Positions 8,595 to 17,535 of a DNA stretch of 64,000 nt are shown in pieces. The number at the start of each line of letters is the position of its first letter. The first letter of the stretch is position 1. Source of the DNA: Calothrix sp. PCC 7716. Lineage in GTDB: Bacteria; Cyanobacteriota; Cyanobacteriia; Cyanobacteriales; Nostocaceae. The DNA is taken from the NCBI RefSeq assembly GCF_019977735.1, contig NZ_AP025018.1:3038001-3102000 (forward strand), given 5' to 3'. Made by a program: the position numbers and the translations under genes. Under the pieces are notes generated by a model, which did no database searches, was not told the DNA's origin, and saw only the letters and a list, made by a program, of their open reading frames with translations.

Positions 8595-9344
8595 TTAAAT
8601 AACCAACAGAAGTGCTGCGTAACCTGCTGCACCCAAAGCAAAAGCCCAAAAACGGCTTTCTCGCTCTTGAGGTAATTCTTCTTTTAATACATTCAGAACA
8701 ATTCCACCTGCTAAAAAAGAAAATAATACAGCAATTGCAGCCTCATCTAATTGTGTACGGGCGCCAAGTACCCAACCTACAATAATTGCTGCTGCTAAAA
8801 TCCAACGGCCAACCCGGTCATATATATGCTGATGGTGTTCACGCAAGCCGTAATCATTTACAATAAAATGAGTTGCCATTGCTAAACTAAATACTAGTAG
8901 ACTAACAATACCTGATTCTTCTCGATGAAGTAATAAGTAACCAATTAAAGCATTGTAAAAACTAAACGAAACCATATGCAGCCAAAATACATTTAAACTA
9001 GTTGCATCACCTTTACCAACTTGTTTACGATGCAAGCGAGTAATGAGCGCTATTCGTTCTAATCCATAAAACACAGTTAGTCCTAGTAATGCAATCAAGT
9101 AAACATGGTGTTCTACAAACGGAATTACTCCTTCTCCTACTTCCTTTAGCACGGCTTGATGTTTACTTAATTCGGGTAAGATATGTACAAAAATGTAAGC
9201 AACAGAAACACCTCCTGCTGCGGAAAGCCAACGACTTCGAGGAATATTTATAAATCTTAATTTTCCAGAAAATAGGTGTGTAAGTGCTAGACAAATTACA
9301 ATTAATCCTGATAGAACAAAGTTATTATAATTAGGTGCAATCAT
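8595..9344 (-). CDS. ZIP-like integral membrane protein, function unproven
   Basis: A 249-residue protein with about eight hydrophobic segments. GGVSVAYIFVHILPEL near residue 45 and FSFLAGGIVLNVLKEELPQE near residue 210 recall the ZIP metal-transporter fold, where a helix carries HxxPE and a later helix a glycine-rich turn. The middle has a His-rich stretch (NDYGLREHHQHIYDRVG) that could bind metal. No ZIP signature is complete, so metal transport is only a suggestion. It precedes a PRC-barrel gene on the same strand by 25 bp on its downstream side, which could make the two an operon. I am confident that it is a real membrane protein and unsure of the role. Confidence 0.6.
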   Translation of the reverse strand: MIAPNYNNFVLSGLIVICLALTHLFSGKLRFINIPRSRWLSAAGGVSVAYIFVHILPELSKHQAVLKEVGEGVIPFVEHHVYLIALLGLTVFYGLERIALITRLHRKQVGKGDATSLNVFWLHMVSFSFYNALIGYLLLHREESGIVSLLVFSLAMATHFIVNDYGLREHHQHIYDRVGRWILAAAIIVGWVLGARTQLDEAAIAVLFSFLAGGIVLNVLKEELPQERESRFWAFALGAAGYAALLLVI

Positions 9345-9369
9345 TTTTGTAACTTGTACTAGTATCTAA

Positions 9370-9624
9370 TCAAAACAAATCTTTGTCTTCATAGTCAACA
9401 CGCGCGCGACCGATAGGAAGCAAGACTTTTTTACCAAAAATCCAAAATCCGGTATCTACTACTAAATAGCGTAAACGGCCTGTATCTTCATCAACTAAAA
9501 TATCGGATACTGTACCAACTTTTTCACGTCCTTCTGCGTAAACATCGAAGTTCTCAACGTAGTCTAAATCAGAATATTCTTCGTTGTACGTGGGGTAAAA
9601 ATCGTTAACTTTTACAAGTGCCAT
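9370..9624 (-). CDS. Short PRC-barrel domain protein
   Basis: An 84-residue protein that is a single PRC-barrel: EKVGTVSDILVDEDTGRLRYLVVDTGFWIFGKKVLLPIGRARVDYED is the typical beta-barrel text. The ATG at 9624 is preferred because AGGAG lies 9 bases before it and the paralogue at 16637-17284 starts with the same MALxKxxDF text; a TTG 9 bases further upstream would add three residues. PRC-barrels occur in photosynthetic reaction-centre H subunits and in RNA-metabolism proteins. The free-standing cyanobacterial type has no settled role and is often seen beside stress genes. Confidence 0.85.
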   Translation of the reverse strand: MALVKVNDFYPTYNEEYSDLDYVENFDVYAEGREKVGTVSDILVDEDTGRLRYLVVDTGFWIFGKKVLLPIGRARVDYEDKDLF

Positions 9625-9796
9625 TGAAATCAACTCCTACTTGTTGTGTTTGATTTTATTTGCGATAACCATTTAAGTTATATTTAATTTAAAATTTTGT
9701 TGAAAATATAACCTCTATCAAATGATATAAAAATATTTTTTGTTTATTTTTTTGTTTAATATTTATAAACTTAATTACTCCAACTATAATAAATAA

Positions 9797-10057
9797 TTAT
9801 ATTGAGTGAAAAAATATACTCTTTAGAACTTGCATACCTACAATATTTGCAGAATAAACGTTTTGGCTAGCAACGCATATCAAATCATAATTGTTATTAC
9901 TACAATGGACATTAAACTTCCTAGACTCCTTATAATCATCATTATTCATTCTAACTGCATTAAATATAAATGTTCCAATTAAATAACAGCCAAATAGTAA
10001 TAGTATTGCACCAATTACTTTGATAAAAATATTACTTGGACGTTGATTCCTATTCAT
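9797..10057 (-). CDS. Hypothetical single-pass membrane protein
   Basis: 86 residues with one hydrophobic segment (about 10-33, IFIKVIGAILLLFGCYLIG) after a basic N-terminus, then a polar tail with two cysteines in FNVHCSNNNYDLICVASQNVY. It could be a small membrane protein with an extracytoplasmic tail. The surrounding DNA is very AT-rich and there is no strong ribosome binding site. I do not recognise a family. Confidence 0.4.
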   Translation of the reverse strand: MNRNQRPSNIFIKVIGAILLLFGCYLIGTFIFNAVRMNNDDYKESRKFNVHCSNNNYDLICVASQNVYSANIVGMQVLKSIFFHSI

Positions 10058-10093
10058 TTTTTTAACTTAGTTATTAATAAATTTCAAATATCT

Positions 10094-11056
10094 TTATGTC
10101 AAAGCCGGAATAACTTTTTCACCAAAAACCTCAATAAACTGCTGCTGCTCTCTGTTGACATTGTGTAGAATTAGTTCATCAAATCCCAACTCAATATCTT
10201 TTTGTAGCCACTCGATATGCTGCTGTAAGTTTGCGGAAATACGAACATGTTCATGTAATTCTTTTGGCTGTACAAACATTCCAGCTGCATCAAATTGCTG
10301 GGGAGTTTGTAATTGAGTCATCAGGGTATTTTTAAAAATGTTATTGCGCCACTGTTGATATGCTTTTTGTAATGCACTATCTTCATCGCGGTCATAAGAA
10401 AGCTGTACTTTTAAAATCATTGGTTTGCCTTCTCCACCACCCCGACGAAAAGCATCAACAACTGTTTTCAGTTTTTCTGGTGGACGAGAAATTGTAATTA
10501 ACCCTTCAGCCCAACTACCTAACCATTCCGCAGTTTCAGGAGTAATAGCGGCGCCAATAATTGGGGGTATGATTTCTGGACGAGTATAAAGTTTTGCTTC
10601 TTCAACACATACTTTACCTTTATGAGTAACAGTTTCCCCCGACCATAGCGCGCGCATGATATCAGCACATTCCTTCAAACGAGCGTTACGGTCAGACTTG
10701 CAAGGCCACTTTTCTCCTGTAATGTGTTCGTTGAGTGCTTGACCACTACCTATTGTTAGCCAGAAACGGTTAGGAAACATCTCTGCTAAAGTAGCTGTGG
10801 CTTGAGCAATGATAGCAGGGTGATACCGCTGTCCGGGAGCGCAAACAATGCGATAAGAAAGTGTTGGTGTTGCTTGCATTGCGGCGCCGAGCCATGACCA
10901 AGCAAAACCACTTTGCCCTTGGTCTTCACTCCAAGGGTGGAAATGGTCGGAAGAAAGGGCACGAGTAAAACCAGCCTGCTCTGCCATTTGAACATATTTT
11001 AATAATTCGCTAGGTTTAAACTGTTCGTGAGACACATGATATCCGATATGAGCCAT
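10094..11056 (-). CDS. LLM-class flavin-dependent oxidoreductase (non-F420 type)
   Basis: A 320-residue protein of the bacterial luciferase-like TIM-barrel family. The opening AHIGYHVSHEQFKPSELLKY, SSDHFHPWSEDQG and later RFWLTIGSGQALNEHI match the subgroup often annotated as 'probable non-F420 flavinoid oxidoreductase', where FMN or FAD replaces F420. The C-terminal FDELILHNVNREQQQFIEVFGEKVIPAL is typical. The substrate is unknown. It is 15 bp downstream of the DedA gene on the same strand and may be co-transcribed. Confidence 0.82.
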   Translation of the reverse strand: MAHIGYHVSHEQFKPSELLKYVQMAEQAGFTRALSSDHFHPWSEDQGQSGFAWSWLGAAMQATPTLSYRIVCAPGQRYHPAIIAQATATLAEMFPNRFWLTIGSGQALNEHITGEKWPCKSDRNARLKECADIMRALWSGETVTHKGKVCVEEAKLYTRPEIIPPIIGAAITPETAEWLGSWAEGLITISRPPEKLKTVVDAFRRGGGEGKPMILKVQLSYDRDEDSALQKAYQQWRNNIFKNTLMTQLQTPQQFDAAGMFVQPKELHEHVRISANLQQHIEWLQKDIELGFDELILHNVNREQQQFIEVFGEKVIPALT

Positions 11057-11071
11057 AAATATCTCTCCTGT

Positions 11072-11680
11072 TTAATTTTTATGTCTTTGTTTATACCTAC
11101 GGAAAAGCCAAATTCCTAAACTTATTGTAAGTACTACGACCACAACTATAGAAATAGGAGTAAGATATTTTTTCACTAGCTGATAATTTTGTCCTAGTGT
11201 ATAGCCAGCGTAACTTAAAAATCCTACCCAAATTAAAGTGCCAATCGTTGAGTAAAGTATAAATGGTAAAAACCCCATCTCCTCAAAACCAGCTGGGATA
11301 GAGATATAAGTACGAATAGCTGGAACTAAACGACCAAACAAAACTATAGAGTTGCCATATTTTTTAAACCACTGCTTAGACTTGTCGATGTCATTACCAG
11401 ATAAGGTCAACCATTTACCATATCTGTTTATCCAATTTTTCAATCGGTTTTCACCGACAAATTTCCCTAGATAATACCAAGGAAATGCTCCCAAAACTGA
11501 ACCTAATGTTCCGGCTATAATTATTAGAAATAAGTTTAACTCGCCTTTTTGGACTGTGAATCCTGCTAAAGGCATAATTACTTCTGATGGGATGGGAGGA
11601 AAAATATTTTCTAACAGCATTAGTAAGACAATGCCCAGGTATCCCATTGAAGAAATAATATTAGTAATCCAATCAAGCAT
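11072..11680 (-). CDS. DedA family membrane protein
   Basis: A 202-residue membrane protein of the DedA/SNARE-associated family, several members of which move polyprenyl-phosphate or other lipids across the membrane. Diagnostic text includes LLENIFPPIPSEVIMPLAGF, GSVLGAFPWYYLGKFVG and the arginine-bearing GRLVPAIRTYISIPAG. There are four or five hydrophobic segments and a basic C-terminus (RRYKQRHKN). It stands between an LLM oxidoreductase and a HAD phosphatase, neither of which explains a specific role. Confidence 0.9.
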   Translation of the reverse strand: MLDWITNIISSMGYLGIVLLMLLENIFPPIPSEVIMPLAGFTVQKGELNLFLIIIAGTLGSVLGAFPWYYLGKFVGENRLKNWINRYGKWLTLSGNDIDKSKQWFKKYGNSIVLFGRLVPAIRTYISIPAGFEEMGFLPFILYSTIGTLIWVGFLSYAGYTLGQNYQLVKKYLTPISIVVVVVLTISLGIWLFRRYKQRHKN

Positions 11681-11770
11681 GTTTTTTATTTTTTATATTT
11701 GCGATTTTAAAATTTTATTATAATAAAAAACAAAACAATGAAAAACAGAAATAATGCTTTTTGAGCAGTT

Positions 11771-12631
11771 TTACTCACCAACGCTCAATTGCTGTAAAGA
11801 AATTTGTTTGCAAATACTTTCTACCGCTAGTGTCAGTGATTGCATTAATTCTGAATTTTTGTTGTAGTCTACAGGTGCGAGGTTTGCAACCCTTTGACTT
11901 TGAGTAATGCTTAAATCTCGCCCCCATTCTTCTGGTGTAATGTCTTTATATAATGCTATTGCTGTACCCTGTTCTTCATTCATTAAAGAAAAACAAGGAA
12001 TATCCGACTCTCCATCTCCTACATAAATTACCTGTGTCAGTGGAACGTAAAGTTGCTCTCTTGGTAAATCTCTATATACAAATGTTGCACCGTCGTCTTT
12101 ATGATCATCTAAACCTTTAGTGATTTGAAAAAGATAGCGGGTTTTCTCTGTGTGGGTAACTATTTTTTTGATAAATTCAATTCCACCGCTTTCTCCGTAG
12201 TAAAACTCACAACCCCACATTGCTTTGAAATTTGGAGCGATACAGTTATGGCGGGCAATTTCCACCATTCCACAAGTAATTAGGTAAAATTCAAGTTCTA
12301 CCTTTGGATTCAGTTCATGTGTACGTTGTCTTAGGTGGTCAAACATATCAGTTACACCATCAAAGGGAGCTAGCTCTTGACCAAACTTAGCAATATATTC
12401 CTGTGTAATTTTATTGTCTTGTCGTTTTGATTCTTGAATCAAGGCATAAAACCGAGCCAGAATTTTATCCCACCCTTTATCAATTAAAGGTTTTATTTGT
12501 TCTTGACGAAATTTAAGAGGGTCAATACCCAAGCTTGATAATAAAGCATCAACGGTATCCTGTACCAAAGTATCATCGAAATCAAATACTACGGCTATAC
12601 GGTTAGAAAAAGGTTTTGTTACAACTGTCAT
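11771..12631 (-). CDS. HAD-superfamily phosphatase-like protein
   Basis: A 286-residue soluble hydrolase. Motif I is VVFDFDDTLVQD near residue 13 (nucleophile Asp and acid/base Asp); motif IV is VIYVGDGESDIPCF near residue 210, with the metal-binding GDGxSD. Between them lies a helical cap with ITCGMVEIARHNCI. This pattern fits a HAD phosphatase, but the physiological substrate is not evident. It is on the same strand as the glucoamylase gene upstream, 76 bp away, so a link to sugar phosphates is conceivable but not shown. Confidence 0.78.
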   Translation of the reverse strand: MTVVTKPFSNRIAVVFDFDDTLVQDTVDALLSSLGIDPLKFRQEQIKPLIDKGWDKILARFYALIQESKRQDNKITQEYIAKFGQELAPFDGVTDMFDHLRQRTHELNPKVELEFYLITCGMVEIARHNCIAPNFKAMWGCEFYYGESGGIEFIKKIVTHTEKTRYLFQITKGLDDHKDDGATFVYRDLPREQLYVPLTQVIYVGDGESDIPCFSLMNEEQGTAIALYKDITPEEWGRDLSITQSQRVANLAPVDYNKNSELMQSLTLAVESICKQISLQQLSVGE

Positions 12632-12707
12632 ATCAATATCTTATAAACTACGGTATCAAGGCAAAAACATACTTACGTACTATATCTATCAGGCGCCATT
12701 ATCAAAA

Positions 12708-15104
12708 CTAACCAGTAACATTAATCTGGTAGTTACGATTTTCCCAATGGTTTGCTTCAATCCAGAAAAAAGTAAACTTGATAGGATGTTTTTGATTCGG
12801 TTCAATATCAATATCTACAAAGTGAATATCAAGCGTCGTTGCCGTTGAATTAGTTTCATTCACTTTTTGCCAGTCCGAAATTGACCAATGCAAGCGAAAA
12901 GGAGTGTTGGCTTGAATTCGCAGTGTGTATCCTGCTTTAACAGCGTTAATTTGACGGTTGAATTTCCAGATTTCAAGAAATTTAGTTGATTTCCCTCCAT
13001 TTTGATATCGCTGTGCAACTTCTGGTATCCATTCAAATACTTGACCATCTCTAACTGACCGCAGCAGCATAATATACTCAGCGTGCGCCCATGCTAAGGG
13101 CATTGCCGAGCCAGTTGGTTTTCCTAGATACAAATGAGCTTCAGGAAGGTCTTGCTCATCCCAAATTTGTTCGGGCAATAATCCTGTATCAGAAGCAAAA
13201 GCCTCCATTGCTTGGATAAAGGGTTGCACGTCATGCCCTGCGGCTAACTCATAGTGTCCCCGCTCTCCTGTTAAAAGTGGCCACGCTCGTCCTTTGCCAT
13301 AGCTGACAAAAGGGCCGCCATCTTCTTGTTGTCCATAACCATCGTGGTTATAACGATGCCAACAGGAACCATATGGTGTATCTACTTTTAGTACCGCATC
13401 CACAACTTTCAAAGAATCAACGATTAGGGGGTCGTGAGGAGAGCGAATGCCATAGCGTACTAATTCCAAAAATCCTGCATCAACAATTTCTTTTGCTGGA
13501 AATTGTGATTTTTCTGCTTCTGGACGGTTGGCAATAGCTAGCATTCCCTGATTTGGATTTTCATTTGGTTGGGGGTCATGAATGTCTACAGGATTAATGC
13601 GGATGTAGTGGCGTTTAATTTCAGGAACTAAGCTTCCTTCGGTCGTTACCGTCCAAGTTTCTAAGTGATTTTCTAAAAAATCAGCATATTCTTCGATAAA
13701 CTGGGCTGTTGAATTATCTCCTTTAGAGCGCGCGTATGTTGCTGCACAAATCAAAGCTGCTATTTGAGATGCAAGGGTTGATGGAGAATAACCGCTTGCT
13801 TCTTCCCATCTTTCTTGTTGTGTTGCAGGCCCATGATGAATTAAAAACTTAGCAGCCCTTATTACCATTGGATAAGGGTCAAATTGCCGCAAAGCTTTCT
13901 CTCGATAAAGGCGCCACACAAGCAGAATTGGGAACGCCACTTGGTCGAGTTGAATTCCTGTCCAATAAGGTTCACCATTTATCCAACAGTTCTGAGCAAA
14001 TCCACCATCCGCCTGTTGGCTAGCAGCAATATAAATCAAAGCTTCCAACGCAGTTGTCGAATGTCCAGCAGCTAGTAGCGCTGTAACACTATTTACCATG
14101 TCGCGGAACCAAACTAAGTGATAACCGCCCTGCTGTTGGTCGCTATGTGCTTCACCCCAAGGAATCGACAACGAAGCAATCATGGCGCCAGGGTATATTT
14201 TGTCTTCATGTGCCAGTAACAAACTAAAGCTACTATGGTATAAATTACCACCGTCACACGAGACTTTTTCGAGTGGTAGAAAATTTTCACAAGCGCGTTG
14301 CCACTGTTCGATGTAACGTGCCTTATGTTTCTCAAAACTCACATCTAGTGATAGTAAAAGGGTTGTCACTGCGTCATGGAGACGACTGGCGAATGCTACT
14401 CCCAAGGTAAATTCCTGATGCTCTTCTATATTGATTTCCCCAGTTAGGGCAACATTTCCTGCTTCTGCCTCAATATATTCCCAGTCCATCTGAAAATTAT
14501 CCGCCAAATCTGTCCAACCGTCACTTATTCCGACATAGCCGCAAGAAAGGCGAGTAAAGGGAACGGTTGCAGCCATTGCCAGCCAATTATTATCTTGATG
14601 GGCAGTTAAAATTTTGACTCCTGCTACTTCTACAACTTTGGCGTTGTCATTCCAACCACCAATACCCATGTGCGGCGAACATAGCGCGTAAAGTCGGAGT
14701 TTTGACAGTATCTCTTTATCACCAGCAACGCGTGTGTGTTGAAGAATGCATGAATCTCGTGGGTCGGTAATTATTTCTTTAGTAATTGTATAGCGCCCTT
14801 CAGGGTCAGAGTTAGTAATCTTGTATCCCAACACATGTGGGGAAATTTGTTCTGTTTTGGTATGTAAATGGCGCCATTCTTCATGTAAAAAACTAGAGCC
14901 ATCGGTAATTAAATATTGCAAATCCCGAATTTGAGGACTATCAATCGTGGGATAGTAAACTTCATTGAGAATACCGTTGGAGAGAGTAAACCAGATGCGA
15001 CTGGAAATAGCGTAAGCAGTTCCCACTCCGTCTTTATTACCTTGAGTCCAACGGGGTTCTATTCCTGGTTTTCCTTTAGCTATGCTTTGATGTTGCTGTG
15101 TCAT
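12708..15104 (-). CDS. GH15 glucoamylase (glucan 1,4-alpha-glucosidase)
   Basis: A 798-residue GH15 enzyme expected to release glucose from alpha-glucan ends. It has the prokaryotic layout: an N-terminal beta-sandwich (TAYAISSRIWFTLSNGILNEVYYP...) and a C-terminal (alpha/alpha)6 barrel. Catalytic blocks are visible: YHLVWFRDM, RWEEASGYSPSTLAS with the general acid Glu, and GLLPEQIWDEQDLP with the general base Glu. No signal peptide, so action on internal glycogen is likely (inference). It starts at 15104, and the plus-strand frames within it are shadows. With one intact and one broken GH31 gene elsewhere, it makes alpha-glucan breakdown a theme of the window. Confidence 0.92.
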   Translation of the reverse strand: MTQQHQSIAKGKPGIEPRWTQGNKDGVGTAYAISSRIWFTLSNGILNEVYYPTIDSPQIRDLQYLITDGSSFLHEEWRHLHTKTEQISPHVLGYKITNSDPEGRYTITKEIITDPRDSCILQHTRVAGDKEILSKLRLYALCSPHMGIGGWNDNAKVVEVAGVKILTAHQDNNWLAMAATVPFTRLSCGYVGISDGWTDLADNFQMDWEYIEAEAGNVALTGEINIEEHQEFTLGVAFASRLHDAVTTLLLSLDVSFEKHKARYIEQWQRACENFLPLEKVSCDGGNLYHSSFSLLLAHEDKIYPGAMIASLSIPWGEAHSDQQQGGYHLVWFRDMVNSVTALLAAGHSTTALEALIYIAASQQADGGFAQNCWINGEPYWTGIQLDQVAFPILLVWRLYREKALRQFDPYPMVIRAAKFLIHHGPATQQERWEEASGYSPSTLASQIAALICAATYARSKGDNSTAQFIEEYADFLENHLETWTVTTEGSLVPEIKRHYIRINPVDIHDPQPNENPNQGMLAIANRPEAEKSQFPAKEIVDAGFLELVRYGIRSPHDPLIVDSLKVVDAVLKVDTPYGSCWHRYNHDGYGQQEDGGPFVSYGKGRAWPLLTGERGHYELAAGHDVQPFIQAMEAFASDTGLLPEQIWDEQDLPEAHLYLGKPTGSAMPLAWAHAEYIMLLRSVRDGQVFEWIPEVAQRYQNGGKSTKFLEIWKFNRQINAVKAGYTLRIQANTPFRLHWSISDWQKVNETNSTATTLDIHFVDIDIEPNQKHPIKFTFFWIEANHWENRNYQINVTG

Positions 15105-15150
15105 TTTTGCTTGTAAGAAATATCTTTTGCTTTAACTTAAACTTCCACAT

Positions 15151-16554
15151 TTAGCCAATTATGCCCAGCAGTTGCAATAGATAGGTAATTGCAAATACAC
15201 CAAAGAATATTCCAGCAATCAATGTACCACCAAAGATAATTTTCGATGGTCGCAATTCTTTGGGCAACATCTTGTGATTTAAGTAAAGAGTCAAAGCAGT
15301 AACAATCGGAATGTGGGCAGCTTCAATTCCACCTGCGGTTTGCAGTAAGGCGACTGGTTCGCCAAAAAATAGATAAATTGCAATCGGTAGCACAGCTAAC
15401 AACACTATAATAAAAAATTTCTGCAAAAACTTCTCATTTGTCCAGCGACTGCTTCTAACTCCAAATCCTTGCAGTAATATCTGCGTACCATCAGCAAACA
15501 TCCGTCCAAAACCATCTTCTACCGAGAGTACAGTGCTACAAAAAGTAATAAAAACGATTGCAATCATAAACCAAAAGCCAAACGAACCCCAAAGGTCGCC
15601 CAGCAATGAACCCAAGGTTTCTGCTACTTGATTTTCTTTTGGTACAAGTCCTTGAGGACGTAACAACTCACCACCAAGAATTAAAAAAGATAGTGCTGCT
15701 AATAAGGCGCCTACCACTGCTAAAGTATTGGATATGGTCATTAAATTCAGCCAACCGCGCAACTTATTTTTTTCCTCATGGTTAAGTTGTTTTGGGTCTA
15801 TTCTTTCTAAACCTTCTACACTCGCGGCGCCGTAACCTCTAGCTTCTACCCAGTAAGAATACCACATTAACCCAGCAGCACCTGCCAACATAAAACCTAG
15901 CCAAGGTAGTATTTCTTGATACTGCACATTCTTGGGAATTTGAGGTACTAAACCTGCTGCCAATTGGCGAACCTGGGGAAAAACAAAAATAGCTGCGCTT
16001 ACCACTGCTATTGTGCGGGCAATTCCTACATAAGAAGAAATTTTTTCGACTACGTTATATTGTCCAAGCAGTACAATTGCTGCGGTGACAACGATAATAA
16101 TCACCGTCCATAGTTGCACTGTTCCCCCAGTAACCAAAATCAAAGCTGTAGCAGCGGCGCCTGAAAGTCCAGCAACTGTAGAAATTGCTACGACAACTTG
16201 CGGCAGTAGGATTACCCAGATTGCCCAATTTTTCGGACCGGGAAGTTGCTTGAAACCTTGTAAGATGGTGGCGCCAGTACAAACTGAAAAGCGACCAACT
16301 TCACCGTTAATAAACCATTTGAGAATAACAGCTGCAAGTAGTGCCCATAACAAGCTATAACCATAGAGTGCAGCAATTCGTGGTGTAAATAATAACTCTC
16401 CAGAACCAGCAGCCGAAAGCATCCACAAAAAACTTGGACCCAGCCATTTCAAGTTTTCCCGACCGTGCGGTGAATCAGGTATACTTATTGCGTTTTGTTC
16501 GTGCTGTTTGTTAATAATCTCTGTTGGTAAATCGTAGTCGCTTCTATTATTCAT
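15151..16554 (-). CDS. Nramp-family-related divalent metal or cation transporter
   Basis: A 467-residue protein with about eleven hydrophobic helices after a polar N-terminus (about 35 residues). Nramp-like text: GPSFLWMLSAAGSGELLFTPRIAALYGYSLLWALL in helix 1 and GGIEAAHIPIVTALTLYLNHKMLP late in the protein. The canonical helix-1 metal-binding motif DPGN is replaced by AAGSGEL, which lacks both the Asp and the Asn ligands of classical manganese/iron Nramps. Related branches without these ligands carry other cations such as magnesium. Transport of a metal ion is likely; which ion cannot be told. It is 46 bp upstream of the glucoamylase gene on the same strand. Confidence 0.78.
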   Translation of the reverse strand: MNNRSDYDLPTEIINKQHEQNAISIPDSPHGRENLKWLGPSFLWMLSAAGSGELLFTPRIAALYGYSLLWALLAAVILKWFINGEVGRFSVCTGATILQGFKQLPGPKNWAIWVILLPQVVVAISTVAGLSGAAATALILVTGGTVQLWTVIIIVVTAAIVLLGQYNVVEKISSYVGIARTIAVVSAAIFVFPQVRQLAAGLVPQIPKNVQYQEILPWLGFMLAGAAGLMWYSYWVEARGYGAASVEGLERIDPKQLNHEEKNKLRGWLNLMTISNTLAVVGALLAALSFLILGGELLRPQGLVPKENQVAETLGSLLGDLWGSFGFWFMIAIVFITFCSTVLSVEDGFGRMFADGTQILLQGFGVRSSRWTNEKFLQKFFIIVLLAVLPIAIYLFFGEPVALLQTAGGIEAAHIPIVTALTLYLNHKMLPKELRPSKIIFGGTLIAGIFFGVFAITYLLQLLGIIG

Positions 16555-16636
16555 TTTGTGCTATTTCGTATAGAATAATACTGATTTGTCTAATTTTTTC
16601 AGATGGCGCCTGTTATAAAATGCAAAAGTCCTAAAA

Positions 16637-17284
16637 TTAACTTTTTCTTCTGTAAATTCTACTTTCTGCTAAACGTTGAGAATAAGACTTCAAAGATGGG
16701 TGGTCTTTCTCATTAATTTCATACAGCGAAGGGTCATTCTCATATCTGTAAGTGTTTCGGTCAAAGGGGGGATTCCCTGATTCTGGAATATTAATTGTCC
16801 TTTCATTGGTATGGGGAACCGATAGTGCTGCAACTTCATTCAAAGCCATTGGCCCATAAGGAACAGTCGGTGCAATTGGATTCCCTAATGGGTCTACAGT
16901 ATAAATTGGGTCAAAACTAGTGCTGTCTCGATAACCCGTTCTCACTCGCTCTTCGTAATCATGATCAATCTCCAATTCTTTAGTGAACTCCGGCAAATTT
17001 TCTGCCTGCTCTTTTGTTAGACCTTTGGTATAAATCCGCTGTTGGGAGTAATCAATGCGAGAGCGACCGATAGGCAATAAAACTTGCCTACCAAAAATCC
17101 AAAAACCCAAATCTACAATTAGATATCGAAAGCTACCGTCATGCTCATCAACTAATATGTCTTTAACGGCGCCGATTTTTTCATCTGTAATATCCGAATA
17201 AACATTGAGATTAATAATATTACTATCACCGGAAAAAATTTGATTATAATCAGAATTAAAATCCTCTATCTTTAACAAAGCCAT
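16637..17284 (-). CDS. PRC-barrel domain protein with extended C-terminus
   Basis: About 215 residues. The N-terminal ~85 residues are a PRC-barrel closely like the one at 9370-9624 (DEKIGAVKDILVDEHDGSFRYLIVDLGFWIFGRQVLLPIGRSRIDY). A polar, proline- and tyrosine-rich tail follows (TVDPLGNPIAPTVPYGPMALNEV...), unlikely to be globular. The ATG at 17284 is chosen because GGGAA precedes it by 8 bases and MALLKIEDF matches the start of the paralogue; an upstream ATG at 17338 would add 18 residues. A TCCAC direct-repeat site lies about 200 bp upstream. Stress-linked envelope or thylakoid roles are guessed for such proteins, not proven. Confidence 0.8.
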   Translation of the reverse strand: MALLKIEDFNSDYNQIFSGDSNIINLNVYSDITDEKIGAVKDILVDEHDGSFRYLIVDLGFWIFGRQVLLPIGRSRIDYSQQRIYTKGLTKEQAENLPEFTKELEIDHDYEERVRTGYRDSTSFDPIYTVDPLGNPIAPTVPYGPMALNEVAALSVPHTNERTINIPESGNPPFDRNTYRYENDPSLYEINEKDHPSLKSYSQRLAESRIYRRKS

Positions 17285-17485
17285 AATATATTCCCAGATT
17301 TGAACGAGTTTGTAAAAAGAGAAAAACACTGTAATCAAAATTATGGTTAATTAAGCTATTAGTGAGTTAACCAATTAAGTAACCTTAAGTATTACAATAT
17401 TATTTTCAGGTCTGAAAAGCACTATTGATTAAAGTTGGTCTAAATATTTATCCAGTTACCTTGCCTTGCATGTTAAGCTTAAATA

Positions 17486-17503
17486 GTGGAAAACTCGTGG
17501 ATA
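17486..17503 (-). promoter_or_regulatory. TCCAC-N6-TCCAC direct-repeat site (copy a)
   Basis: On the plus strand the text is GTGGAAAACTCGTGGATA; read toward the PRC-barrel gene it is TATCCACGAGTTTTCCAC. Two TCCAC pentamers are 11 bp apart, one helical turn, as in operators of OmpR/PhoB-type regulators. It is 202 bp upstream of the gene at 17284. The same site recurs at 22149, 24954, 28995, 31236, 40145 and 40772. Confidence 0.6.
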
Positions 17504-17535
17504 GGAGTTATTTTTTTCTAGAGCGGTAAAACTTG

